Below are positions 55,810-64,000 of a stretch of DNA of 64,000 nucleotides, piece after piece. Source of the DNA: CAWGMT01 sp963823675 (GTDB lineage Bacteria > Planctomycetota > Planctomycetia > Isosphaerales > Isosphaeraceae). The DNA lies in contig CAWGMT010000004.1 in assembly GCA_963823675.1 (NCBI GenBank), positions 1-64,000 on the forward strand. Reading direction: 5' to 3'. The stretch's first letter is position 1. Each line of letters starts with the position of its first letter. A model generated the notes under the pieces. That model was not told the origin of the DNA. It did not search any database and saw only the letters and a list, made by a program, of their open reading frames with translations. The position numbers and the translations under genes are program-made.

Positions 55810-56739
55810 TCAGCTCACGATCCCCTTGGTGATCATCATGAAGACATCTTCCAAGGAAAGCGGCTCCTCGGCGAACGAGTGGACGACGATTCCCGACTGC
55901 ACCAGGCGGTCGAGCAGCCGAGCCATGTCTTGATCCTGGCCTTCGAACTCGGCGGTGACCGTGTGATCGAAGGTTTCGACCAGGCGGATCGCGCGATCGT
56001 CTCGCAAGAGCTCGGCCGCTCGTTCGGTGCCGTCGTCGAGGACGCGCACCTTGATGACTCGATGCGAGCGAATCTGCTGCTGGATGTCCTGGATGGCGCC
56101 GGCAGCCAGCAGCTTGCCACGCTCGATGATGCCGATCGAGGTGCAGAAGTCGGCGAGCTCGGAAAGGATGTGGCTGGAGATCAAGATCGTCTTGCCCATC
56201 TGTTTGAGCTCATTGAGCAAGGCTTTCATCTCCAGCCGCGCCCTCGGGTCGAGGCCCGACGCCGGTTCGTCCAGGATCAGCACTGGGGGATCGTGCACGA
56301 GTGTCTTCGCCAGGCAGAGCCGTTGCTTCATGCCCTTGGAGAGCCCGTTGACGTAATCGTCGCGCTTGTGGCTCAAGTCGAGGAGATCGAGCACCTCGCC
56401 GATGATCTTCTTGCGGTAGGCGCGGGGAATCTCATAGGCGACGGCGAAGAAGTCGAGGAACTCCCAGACCTTCATGCCGTCGTAGACCCCGAAGTCGTCT
56501 GGCATGAAGCCGATCACCCGGCGAACCGCCATCGGCTCGGCGGTGACGGAATGGCCCGCCACGCGGCCCTCGCCGCTGGACGGCCGGAGCAAGGTCGCCA
56601 GGAAGCGTATGGTCGTGCTCTTGCCCGCGCCATTGGGCCCGATGAAACCGAAGATTTCACCCTTGCCGATGGCGAAGCTCAGGTTGTCGACGGCAATGAA
56701 GTCACCGTATCGCTTGGTGAAATTGACCACCTCGATCAT
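55810..56739 (-). CDS. ABC transporter ATP-binding protein (ABC-2 exporter type)
   Basis: The 309-residue protein has Walker A GFIGPNGAGKSTTIRFLATL, the Q-loop replaced by GFMPDDFGVYDGM, signature GLSKGMKQRLCLAKTLVHDP, Walker B VLILDEPASGLDPR and the switch histidine in ILISSHILSEL. A C-terminal regulatory stretch of about 90 residues follows. It resembles gliding-type GldA/CcmA ATPases, and powers the permease encoded just downstream. The gene upstream (56776-59442) ends 36 bases before its start. Confidence 0.94.
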   Translation of the reverse strand: MIEVVNFTKRYGDFIAVDNLSFAIGKGEIFGFIGPNGAGKSTTIRFLATLLRPSSGEGRVAGHSVTAEPMAVRRVIGFMPDDFGVYDGMKVWEFLDFFAVAYEIPRAYRKKIIGEVLDLLDLSHKRDDYVNGLSKGMKQRLCLAKTLVHDPPVLILDEPASGLDPRARLEMKALLNELKQMGKTILISSHILSELADFCTSIGIIERGKLLAAGAIQDIQQQIRSHRVIKVRVLDDGTERAAELLRDDRAIRLVETFDHTVTAEFEGQDQDMARLLDRLVQSGIVVHSFAEEPLSLEDVFMMITKGIVS

Positions 56740-56775
56740 GGACCGCTTTTCTCCGCCTCTCGGGCTGGGGACAGG

Positions 56776-59442
56776 TCAGGCCGGGTCATTGAGCGCGTGA
56801 TGGTAAAAGCGCGGGCCCGCGGCGGCCGAGGTTGCCGGTTCGCCCTCGGGACGAGCGCCCTGGGGAAGGCCGGGCCCCTGCGCCTCCGTGGACATCCGCG
56901 ATCTTGCCTGCGAGATCGCTGATTTGAGAAGTTCGTCTTCCGATCCTCGTGCCAACAGGTTGTACCGGATGCTTTCGGGTGAGGGCGGGTTGCCGCACCG
57001 CAGGTGGACGACGACCGCCGTGAACCCCCGCCGCCGGTCGACCGCCGGCTCGATGACCTGCCCCGCGACCGGATCGGGGACCCATGCCACCAGCCGCAGC
57101 TCGCCCTGGTTCTCGGACCGGTCCTCGTATTCCTGCTTGAGCATGCTTACAAACGCGACCGGATCGGGTCCGGGAACGATTTCGGTCTGCTCGGGCGGCG
57201 GTTGGTCCTTGAGCCGGCCGATCTCCACCGCAGCGCCGGCCGAGATCGTGCCCAGATACCATTCCCTGGGTTTGGTGGCCCCGCCCCTATCGATCAAGGT
57301 GGCGCCTTTGAGCTCTTGCCCGCTTTCGTTGACAATCCGCCGGTTCTCCCCTTCCCCTTCCAGCCGGATCGGCCCTTTCAAGGCCAGCATCTGTTCGGCT
57401 CGATAGAGCGAGAGACTTCGAGGCTCAACCGATAATCCGACGAGCGCCGGGACGGGATAGGACTGCCAGACCGAGCTGGCGACCTGCTCGCCGCGAATCG
57501 AGCGCCCGGTGTCCATCGGCAAGGCGAGAGCGGTCGGGTCGTTGGGATACGAGAGGTTGAAATTCGTCCTCCCCGTCGAATAGAGCGAGCCAAGCCTGGT
57601 CAGGTGGGCTCGCGGGTAGTCGCCGTAGACCTCGAGCAAATCGATCTCGTCCGAGGCGGTATCGTAGCCCAGATTGCGGGCGGCCATCCGCTCGACGCCA
57701 ATCGCGAACCCCAGTGCGACCAGAGGGACGACGACCCAGGCCCACTCGCGGCGATTCAGCACGAAACGACAGATCAACCAGTTGAGCGGCACGAGCGCGA
57801 TCATGTAGGCCAGGAGGACCCGGAGGACGAACGAGGAGCTCGGAACGCTGATTCCTGATGCCTGGTCCAGGAGTTCGCGCGCCAGACGAGGAACCGTCGT
57901 GAAGTCCCGCCAATCGGCCACGCCGGGAAGCCGGCTATAGAAGGCTTCCGGGTCCGGGCCGTTCGGTCCATCGGCTTGCCTTTGGCGAAGGCTATCCAGC
58001 TCGGCCGGTGTGCGAGCCCCATAATTCGCTTCCAGGCCGGCGTCGCGGCTCATGATGCGATACCAGCTCAGATCGTGGGCCAAGAGACGGCTGCGCCGCG
58101 CCCGACGATACTCGAGACCGTCGTACCCAGCCTGGCCGACAATCGGCTCTTCCGGCCGCCGCAGGACGACCCGGCGGATCAGCGTATCGAGCCCGGGCCA
58201 TGCCAGGAGCGCCGGATCGTTGGGATTGATCGCGAGCATCGTCACGCGCCCTCGTCCGACCCTCCGCTCAACAGCAAGTAAATGGGGGCTCGCCTCGCCA
58301 AGCGGGATGGTCGATGAGCCTGGGTTTGCGCGCAGCACCGAAAGCTGCACGGGACGCTGGGGTGCCGGCAGGATCGGGGCCGGGGCCTGATAATTGCGGC
58401 CGAAGCGCCGGATCGCCTCCTCGGTGGTCAGCGGCACCGGCTCGCTCTGGTCGCCAGAACTCTCGTGGCGGCTCGGCGGGGGAAACGACTGCGACATCGG
58501 TCGCAGGTCATCGCGGGCGAGGCTCACGGTCTGGCCGGTCGCCTCGGCCGGCAGGTACGGGCCGAGAAAACTCTCGCGCAAGAGAGCATAGCCCTGCCCT
58601 GCTCCGCCAGTAAAGATGATCTGCCCTCCCCAGTGCAGCCAGTCGAGCATCGCCTGCTGCTGCGATACCGAGAGCGTGTCGGGCGGCAGGCCATCCCAGA
58701 TCACATGGCTCATCGTGCTCCAGGTCAAAGGATGCGGGGAAAGGGCAGGCTTATCAACGTCCATCGGCAGGACCAGGCGGTAATAGCGCTGCTTCTCGAG
58801 GTCGGAGGATTCGCGCTCGGCATCGCTCGGGAGCATGGCGATCAGGCGATTCCAGGCCGCAAACTGGTTGGTCGATTCCTTGCTCAAAATCATGATGAGC
58901 ATCTGGTGCGGCTCGAGCGTAAGCAGGCTGGCCTGCCATATTCCCTCGGGACGGATCGCGCCAGGCCGAACCAGGTCCAGGGTCCACTCCTTGGGAACCG
59001 TCTGCATCAAGTTGACCTGCAAGGGCAAGCGAGCCCGCTGTTCCTTGATCAGGCGTGCGTCGCGGCGAAAGACCATTTCGTGAGGCATCGAGGGCATCAT
59101 CACCGGATCGCTCTGAATGTAGCCCTGGTAATCCTCGTCGTTGGCCCGAAGCTCCATTGCCAACGTCGCCCAGTGAAAGGGTTTCACGTAGGGCAACACA
59201 TCGAACGGGGCGACCTGCGACCGAAAGAACTCGAACGGGGCCTTGTTCTTGTCCTTCTCGAGCTTCTTCTTGAGGGCCTCGGGGTCGGTCAAGATTTGCA
59301 GCTTCTCTTCCTCGCTGCTCGTGAGCTGCCCAAGCGCCCCATGAGGCAAGAAGAGGACAATCATCGCCACGACGGCGAGAATCCAGCACGACGCTGGCGT
59401 GGCTAAAGCCCAGGTCAGGGGGTGGCTTCGAAGCGGTTTCAC
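56776..59442 (-). CDS. Large membrane-anchored protein of the ABC export cluster
   Basis: The 888-residue protein starts at a GTG (59442), with AAGGT upstream and a signal or anchor segment (PASCWILAVVAMIVLFLPHG). The middle is a long periplasmic part with SHVIWDGLPPDTLS and WLHWGGQIIFTGGAGQGYAL, reminiscent of GATase1/DUF4350-type domains. A membrane pair follows near 560-620 (SSFVLRVLLAYMIALVPLNW, WAWVVVPLVALGFAIGVERM), then a C-terminal soluble part. Such proteins accompany GldA/GldG-like exporters. The function is inferred from the operon with the ATPase and permease. Confidence 0.8.
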   Translation of the reverse strand: MKPLRSHPLTWALATPASCWILAVVAMIVLFLPHGALGQLTSSEEEKLQILTDPEALKKKLEKDKNKAPFEFFRSQVAPFDVLPYVKPFHWATLAMELRANDEDYQGYIQSDPVMMPSMPHEMVFRRDARLIKEQRARLPLQVNLMQTVPKEWTLDLVRPGAIRPEGIWQASLLTLEPHQMLIMILSKESTNQFAAWNRLIAMLPSDAERESSDLEKQRYYRLVLPMDVDKPALSPHPLTWSTMSHVIWDGLPPDTLSVSQQQAMLDWLHWGGQIIFTGGAGQGYALLRESFLGPYLPAEATGQTVSLARDDLRPMSQSFPPPSRHESSGDQSEPVPLTTEEAIRRFGRNYQAPAPILPAPQRPVQLSVLRANPGSSTIPLGEASPHLLAVERRVGRGRVTMLAINPNDPALLAWPGLDTLIRRVVLRRPEEPIVGQAGYDGLEYRRARRSRLLAHDLSWYRIMSRDAGLEANYGARTPAELDSLRQRQADGPNGPDPEAFYSRLPGVADWRDFTTVPRLARELLDQASGISVPSSSFVLRVLLAYMIALVPLNWLICRFVLNRREWAWVVVPLVALGFAIGVERMAARNLGYDTASDEIDLLEVYGDYPRAHLTRLGSLYSTGRTNFNLSYPNDPTALALPMDTGRSIRGEQVASSVWQSYPVPALVGLSVEPRSLSLYRAEQMLALKGPIRLEGEGENRRIVNESGQELKGATLIDRGGATKPREWYLGTISAGAAVEIGRLKDQPPPEQTEIVPGPDPVAFVSMLKQEYEDRSENQGELRLVAWVPDPVAGQVIEPAVDRRRGFTAVVVHLRCGNPPSPESIRYNLLARGSEDELLKSAISQARSRMSTEAQGPGLPQGARPEGEPATSAAAGPRFYHHALNDPA

Positions 59443-59652
59443 GGAAGTCGGACCTTCACGCAAGTCTGTTGATTGGAAAGCCGCGCCAAGAGACCTGCAC
59501 GTACACACCGAGCGAATTCGTACAATCGAACGGTCCGAGTGTAACACCTGGCGGATTCGACCGAAAGAGTGCCGTCCAGACAGGTGTCCGACTTTGGGTC
59601 GTAACCTTCGCCATATATCGATCGCATTCCGCCGTCGATTGGGCCCTCCCGA

Positions 59653-61479
59653 TCACCGTTGACCGGTAGACGGGGCGCTTTTCTCGTACACCCGGAATGG
59701 TCCGAACCGGCCCACTCCGCGGTAGCCCAGAACGGACAGCGTCGTTTCGACGCCGGCGACGCGTGGAGCCTCCGAGGTGGTCACGACGACCCGGACCGGC
59801 CCATCCGTCAAGGCTCGACGGAGCCAGCGAGAGCGATTCTCGGCCAGGCCGGCCGACTCGAACACCGGGTAGAGCCAGTCATCGTAGACCAGCTCCAACC
59901 GGCCGGCCGCTCGGTTGTGTCCCGGCCGCTCGGCGAAAAAGTACTCGAAGGCCGGGTGCCCCAGCGTTCCGAAAATCCGTGCCAGCACCGCGTGCTCGCC
60001 GCGGCGGCGCGTAGTCTCTCCTTTCAGGTCCAGGCAGATTGCGCCCGGCACCGCGACCGCCGCCAAGGTCACCACCACGGCAACCCATTGCCGAGGTAAC
60101 TCATCGAGGGCCCGGCTCGCGGCGCGGGCCGTCACCACCACGGCGAACACCATCGCCTGCATCGCATAGTTAACCCAGGCCCCTTCGCTAGACCGGCTGA
60201 GGATCATCACCAAGACAAGTTCGGCGCCAAGGTAGATCGCCAGGCAGGCGTCAAGTTTTGCCAGCCGCGGCTCAGGCGCTGGCCGGAAATCAATGTCGCC
60301 TTTCGCTCCGCGAGAAGAGGATCTTTCGCGGAGCGAAAGACGACTTTCCGGGAAGTAATTCTTAGCCAGTTCCTGAAACCGCTCGGCGAAAGCGCCGGCC
60401 GGTAGCACCAGGAGCAGGATCGCGAGCGCCGCCGCGAGGGTCACCCAGCCGATCCACTGCCTCACCACGAACAGCTCAAGGGTCGTCAGGCCAGCCAGGA
60501 CGATGACCAAGCCGGTGGCCGTGATGTGAAGCAGGTACGAACCGGCCGTCGAGCGCGCGCCCTGCGCCGCCAGCGCCGCGGCCCCGAGGAGGGCGATCAA
60601 GCCGGCGCTATTTCCCACGACCGCCGCAAGAACAGTCGCCACGTGCAGCCAGCCGCCGGGATGCACCCGGCTCACATTGGCCGCCGCGCGGAAGACCGCC
60701 TGCGACATCCGGCCGCGGCTGACCAGTTCCTCCGCACAGTAAATGGTTGCGACAATCGCGATTCCTACCGATAGCCCGCGGACCAGCGGCTTGGTGGAAA
60801 CTCGTCCATGCCGCCAGCCGGTCGTCAGCATGCAAAGGCTGATTGCCGCCCCGGTGACGAAATGCTGTTTGGTGCAAATCGCCAGCCCGAACAATGCAAA
60901 GGCCCACGACAGCTTGGAACGGCCGGCTCCAGGGTTTTGCACGTACGACAGCACCAGGAGAACCCCGCACGTCTGGAGTGCGACACCCAACATGTCCGGG
61001 CGAACCGAGAACGGTGTGCCGCCCAGAACCGGCGAGGCCAGAAGCAGGAGTGCAGACCACCAACCGGCCCGCCTCCGGGCACCGTCCAGCCGTGCCAGCC
61101 GATACGCCGCCACCGCGGTGACGGCCAAGCTCAAGATCGATAACGCCCGGCCCGCGAAGAGCGCCGCCGCGACAGGGCCCATCCCGGACGCCGCGATCGG
61201 CCAGGCGGCCAGTGCGGCCAGGCGGTAGTAGAAGGGCGCATGAATCAGGACCAGCGGGTTGCGGCCGCCGAAAGGTCCGTAAAGCTCCCACGATCCCGCT
61301 CGCAACTGCCGCGCGACGGCAAGCAAGAGGGGCGACTCCATCAGCGCGAGGTCTTCTGGTGAAAGCGCGAGCGCGAACCAGAAAACGACCGACAGCGCCG
61401 CTGCCGTCAACAGGCACAACGTGACGGCGCCGGCCGCCAGTACGGCCGCGCGATTCGCCTTCGGCCGCGCGTCGTTCAT
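59653..61479 (-). CDS. GT39-like polytopic membrane glycosyltransferase
   Basis: The 608-residue protein has ten or more hydrophobic segments and an early acidic loop, LALMESPLLLAVARQLRAGS, WELYGPFGGRNPLVLIHAPF, YYRLAALAAWPI, a pattern like the first loop of GT-C enzymes of the ArnT/PMT type. Such enzymes use lipid-linked sugars. A C-terminal soluble part ends KSAPSTGQR. A REP-like palindrome of 50 bases is inserted in frame at 60295-60344, within a loop (LSLRERSSSRGAKGD), without breaking the reading frame. Donor and acceptor are unknown. Confidence 0.75.
   Translation of the reverse strand: MNDARPKANRAAVLAAGAVTLCLLTAAALSVVFWFALALSPEDLALMESPLLLAVARQLRAGSWELYGPFGGRNPLVLIHAPFYYRLAALAAWPIAASGMGPVAAALFAGRALSILSLAVTAVAAYRLARLDGARRRAGWWSALLLLASPVLGGTPFSVRPDMLGVALQTCGVLLVLSYVQNPGAGRSKLSWAFALFGLAICTKQHFVTGAAISLCMLTTGWRHGRVSTKPLVRGLSVGIAIVATIYCAEELVSRGRMSQAVFRAAANVSRVHPGGWLHVATVLAAVVGNSAGLIALLGAAALAAQGARSTAGSYLLHITATGLVIVLAGLTTLELFVVRQWIGWVTLAAALAILLLVLPAGAFAERFQELAKNYFPESRLSLRERSSSRGAKGDIDFRPAPEPRLAKLDACLAIYLGAELVLVMILSRSSEGAWVNYAMQAMVFAVVVTARAASRALDELPRQWVAVVVTLAAVAVPGAICLDLKGETTRRRGEHAVLARIFGTLGHPAFEYFFAERPGHNRAAGRLELVYDDWLYPVFESAGLAENRSRWLRRALTDGPVRVVVTTSEAPRVAGVETTLSVLGYRGVGRFGPFRVYEKSAPSTGQR
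60295..60344. repeat. REP-like palindrome pair inside a coding sequence
   Basis: GTCGCCTTTCGCTCCGCGAG and CTTTCGCGGAGCGAAAGACG face each other across a short centre, giving a nearly perfect hairpin of about 50 bases. The core CTTTCGCTCCGCGA recurs at 26893. Here it lies within the glycosyltransferase gene and is translated. Confidence 0.8.
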
Positions 61480-61619
61480 CGTCCTCCCCTCGCATCACCT
61501 GGCGTTGCACTCGCAACCCGGCCCACGCGCAAAGCCGCGGTGAAACAGTAAACGCCCGCCGGCGGCTCGGTGGAGCAAGAACAGTCGCCAACCAACCTTC
61601 CCGCGGAGCGAGCGTCCGA

Positions 61620-63725
61620 TTAGTTGGGAATGAGCGTGACCCGGAACATCATGTTCGAGGCCGCGGTCTGGGTGAAGGGGTTGCTCGTTTCGGCGACCAT
61701 GGATTCAATCCCGCCGAACAGATAGCCGAGCGTCGTCGGTCCATGGAGCTGTGCGAGCCTGATGACCCCATTGGCGAATTGCGGAACGCCGGGGGACGTG
61801 AAGAACGCCGCCTCGGCGCCGAGAAGATCGGGAGGACCGGGGAGCTGGCTGGGCATCATGTATTCCTGAATCGAGCCGTTGGCCCGCCAGGCCAACGTGG
61901 TTACGTCGTTATCGAACGGCAAATCCGGATCCGAGGAGAGCGTGCCGGTCGTGAAATCGTAATGATAGAGGCTAATGCCTCCCATCAAGATCGTATCCAT
62001 CGTCCGGCTGCGGGAATCAAACAGAGCGACCCGCGCCGCGTTGTACTGGGTGAAAAACTGCTGATAGTTGGTATCGACGCGAGCAAATCCCTTGGGCCCG
62101 ATCAGGATCGGATTGAGGAAGGCCCCGCCCGCGACCGTGAACACGCCTCCGTAGACGGCCAGTCCCGGCTGCCCGTTCGGGAAGACGAACGGGTCCTGGT
62201 TGTAATCGCGGCGGCGGAAGTTGACCGGATCGCGCTGGGACTGGAAGTTCACGATCGTGAGCAATCGGGGAGTGTTGATGATGCGGAAGCTCCGAATCTC
62301 GTCGCTGTAAACCTGGGTGGCCGTGGGCGGAAACGTGTATTCCCCATTGTAAAGTTGGCCCATCATCAGGTACGTCCGTCCTCCGATCGCGGCCATCTCG
62401 CCGCCCGTAACCTGGAGCCGAGGGTCCCGTGCCTGCCGCACAAAAGCCGCCCCGCTCGTGCCGCTGACGATGGCATTGATCAATCCACTCACGTTGATGG
62501 AAGTCAGCGAATCGTAGGTCTGATACTGATTCGTGATCGGGTTCTGGGAATAACCGCCGACGGTATAGAGTTGATTCCCGGTCTGGTAGAATTCCTGGTT
62601 CGACGAGCTGAGCGACACTGCGACCGAAGCCGGTATGCCGACCGCGCTCCAGGGTTCGATCCAGGTCCGGCCGGTCGCCGGATCGATCACGATGATGTCG
62701 TTGTTCTGGTCCTGGGGCGGGAAGTTTCCCGTGGGATTGAAATTGTGCAATCCGTTCGTCCGTCCCCCAAACAGCAGCCACAAGCCGTTGGCCTGGGCGT
62801 AAACCGCCGACTGGATCGAGGGAAGCGACGGCAACGGGACCTGAGTGATCTCGAGCGAATACGGCAAGTTCTGGGTCGTCGCCACCACCGGCGTCGGTGA
62901 TGCTGGCACAATTGGTGCCTGGGAGACAAAGGGAGGGCTCGCTAGATTGTTCGTGACTCCCGTCAGACCTTGAATCGTAGGGATCACAACCAGGCCCCCG
63001 CTTCCTCTGGCCGGGGTAACCGTCCCGTTGAGAGCCGTCTGACCGGGCACGCCCCCGACGACCCGGAGGGCGTCCAGATTCCCATCGAGCTCGCGCCAGA
63101 CCGCGACCTGACCTCCGCCGGTCACCCAGACTTTCACCCGATCGCCGCTCATGTCGCTGAATTTGACGCTCTGGCCCTGGGCCACCAGACCGTAGAAATC
63201 GCCGCCGGGCGTGTCGTCATTGTCCCCGTCGAAGAGTGTCCCGGTGGCGCCGGTCAATCCACTGCCTGGCGAGCCGTTGATCCACACCCGGTAAAAGGTC
63301 CCCGCCGCGAGCGGCCGCGCCAGTCTCAACGCCACGGATGACACAACAGCGCCGCGCTCGACGAACTCCGAATAACTCGCATTGATGATCGGTGTGGCAG
63401 GGCCGCTTCGCGTGACAATCTCGGGATCGACCGGGCCGACCCGGGTCACCTGATAGTCGGCCACATTGCTCGCGAGCCTGGCATTCAACGGCCCGTCAAA
63501 GTCGACGACCAGTGAGGCTGTCCCTGTCGCCTGGTTGATCTGCTCGTAAAGACCGGTGACCACAGGGCCATTTCCGTCGGCGGTGGAAAGCAACATCCGC
63601 TCTTCAAGGCGATCGAGCATTGGCCGATGACGGCTCCGCCGGCATCGTGCGCCAGCCACCTTCGTCTGGCTGCCAGCACGCGTCCGCAGCAACGACAGTA
63701 CGCTCCGCATCACAGTTACCTTCAA
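61620..63725 (-). CDS. Large secreted planctomycete protein with LEPR-type N-terminal motif
   Basis: The 701-residue protein begins with a basic region and RPMLDRLEERMLLSTADGNG, the short N-terminal motif (L..LE.R.LLS) found on many large planctomycete exported proteins. Then comes an Ig-like beta region (TASLVVDFDGPLNARLASNV, FYRVWINGSPG), followed by beta-propeller-like repeats (YAQANGLWLLFGGRTNGLHN, NQLYTVGGYSQNPITN, RTYLMMGQLYNGEYTFPP, DTILMGGISLYHYDFTTGTL, LGYLFGGIESMVAET) that resemble Kelch repeats. It is presumably cell-surface. No enzymatic motif is seen. Confidence 0.82.
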   Translation of the reverse strand: MKVTVMRSVLSLLRTRAGSQTKVAGARCRRSRHRPMLDRLEERMLLSTADGNGPVVTGLYEQINQATGTASLVVDFDGPLNARLASNVADYQVTRVGPVDPEIVTRSGPATPIINASYSEFVERGAVVSSVALRLARPLAAGTFYRVWINGSPGSGLTGATGTLFDGDNDDTPGGDFYGLVAQGQSVKFSDMSGDRVKVWVTGGGQVAVWRELDGNLDALRVVGGVPGQTALNGTVTPARGSGGLVVIPTIQGLTGVTNNLASPPFVSQAPIVPASPTPVVATTQNLPYSLEITQVPLPSLPSIQSAVYAQANGLWLLFGGRTNGLHNFNPTGNFPPQDQNNDIIVIDPATGRTWIEPWSAVGIPASVAVSLSSSNQEFYQTGNQLYTVGGYSQNPITNQYQTYDSLTSINVSGLINAIVSGTSGAAFVRQARDPRLQVTGGEMAAIGGRTYLMMGQLYNGEYTFPPTATQVYSDEIRSFRIINTPRLLTIVNFQSQRDPVNFRRRDYNQDPFVFPNGQPGLAVYGGVFTVAGGAFLNPILIGPKGFARVDTNYQQFFTQYNAARVALFDSRSRTMDTILMGGISLYHYDFTTGTLSSDPDLPFDNDVTTLAWRANGSIQEYMMPSQLPGPPDLLGAEAAFFTSPGVPQFANGVIRLAQLHGPTTLGYLFGGIESMVAETSNPFTQTAASNMMFRVTLIPN

Positions 63726-63905
63726 TTGTGAGACGGTTTAACAATCCGCTCTACGCTGACGCTGGGATTGTGGGAAGGATTGGCAATCCGTCCTACGGTG
63801 AACTTGCATCAGCCAGTCGCCTTCACAATGCAACGTCGCCTTATTTGGCCAATCTATCGTATCGAAGCGGTCGGGCGCTTTCCAGGTAGAATCAGTCGAA
63901 TTTGC
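63726..63905. repeat. Intergenic spacer with short repeated motifs
   Basis: AACAATCCGCTCTACG and, about 45 bases on, GGCAATCCGTCCTACGG are related motifs, the second inside GGATTGGCAATCCGTCC, itself a near palindrome. They may be a short dispersed intergenic repeat. No gene is supported in this 180-base stretch. Confidence 0.45.
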
Positions 63906-64000
63906 CTAAGGCACCCAGAGGCGGTAGAGGGCGACCACGAGAACCGCGCCGGCAAGAGCGACCACCACTCCGGAAATGCGTCTGAGCTTGAGGTAAAAGA
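63906..64000 (-). CDS. C-terminal end of a membrane protein, cut by the window edge
   Basis: On the minus strand the frame entering from 64000 reads FYLKLRRISGVVVALAGAVL then VVALYRLWVP and stops at 63906. A basic stretch followed by a 20-residue hydrophobic helix at the very end suggests a membrane protein. Too little is present to identify it. Confidence 0.5.
   Translation of the reverse strand, partial: FYLKLRRISGVVVALAGAVLVVALYRLWVP

Noticed and set aside
1..64000. CRISPR array or cas genes
   Set aside because: No regularly spaced identical repeats with unique spacers and no Cas motif were seen; the A-rich repeats at 38.45 and 40.6 kb are degenerate and lack spacers.

Overview
The window looks like a chromosomal stretch from a high-GC planctomycete, probably an Isosphaeraceae/Gemmataceae-type lineage. 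Support comes from the DUF1549/DUF1553 plus DUF1501 pair, a PEP-CTERM sorted protein, a secreted protein with the planctomycete N-terminal motif LDRLEERMLLS, a secreted sulfatase, an EF-hand protein, a large REP-associated transposase and a tandem ABC-2 permease. No rRNA, complete tRNA or CRISPR array was found.

Left part, 0-22 kb, is accessory DNA. It holds a RAYT transposase (242-1459), a helicase plus phospholipase-D-like gene pair (2212-5383), and three related blocks of about 200 bp. Each block carries the 3' part of a tRNA-Leu(CAA) gene, complete in two copies (6051-6117, 18245-18311) and partial in one (21316-21345). I read these as scars of elements inserted one after another at the same tRNA site. 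An integrase N-terminus broken by a stop codon starts just after the first scar. The segment between scars 1 and 2 carries a zinc-finger PD-(D/E)XK protein, a pair of unknown paralogues (the second frameshifted), a WYL regulator, a PPP phosphatase, an agmatine-deiminase-like enzyme, a second and a third PD-(D/E)XK-like protein, and a methyltransferase. It is interrupted at its right end by an IS21-family element with clear inverted repeats and a perfect 6-bp target duplication. After scar 2 come a degraded reverse transcriptase, a PEP-CTERM protein, and about 2.9 kb that is mostly non-coding, with a broken WYL-type HTH remnant.

Middle part, 22.8-38.3 kb: a short uvrC, an ABC-F ATPase and a phosphoesterase form an operon. 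Next are a frameshifted double alpha/beta hydrolase, a class I PHA synthase, a convergent sdpR-sdpI-like pair, a winged-helix/pRiA4b-ORF3 fusion with a 40-residue basic protein, and a 4.4-kb gene for a CHAT protease-TIR-STAND NTPase-TPR protein. That protein is the most striking conflict-system candidate here, but its TPR half is split by three single-base shifts.

Right part, 38.6-64 kb, is more ordinary planctomycete chromosome: secreted coiled-coil and small proteins, a beta-lactamase-fold hydrolase, the DUF1549-DUF1501-EF-hand operon divergent from a sulfatase-amidohydrolase pair, an SDR, a three-gene ABC exporter cluster, a GT39-like membrane protein and a large surface protein.

Many otherwise convincing genes carry single-base shifts, especially between 35 and 56 kb. 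These may be assembly indels rather than true decay, so the affected genes are given as one locus with the approximate break points.
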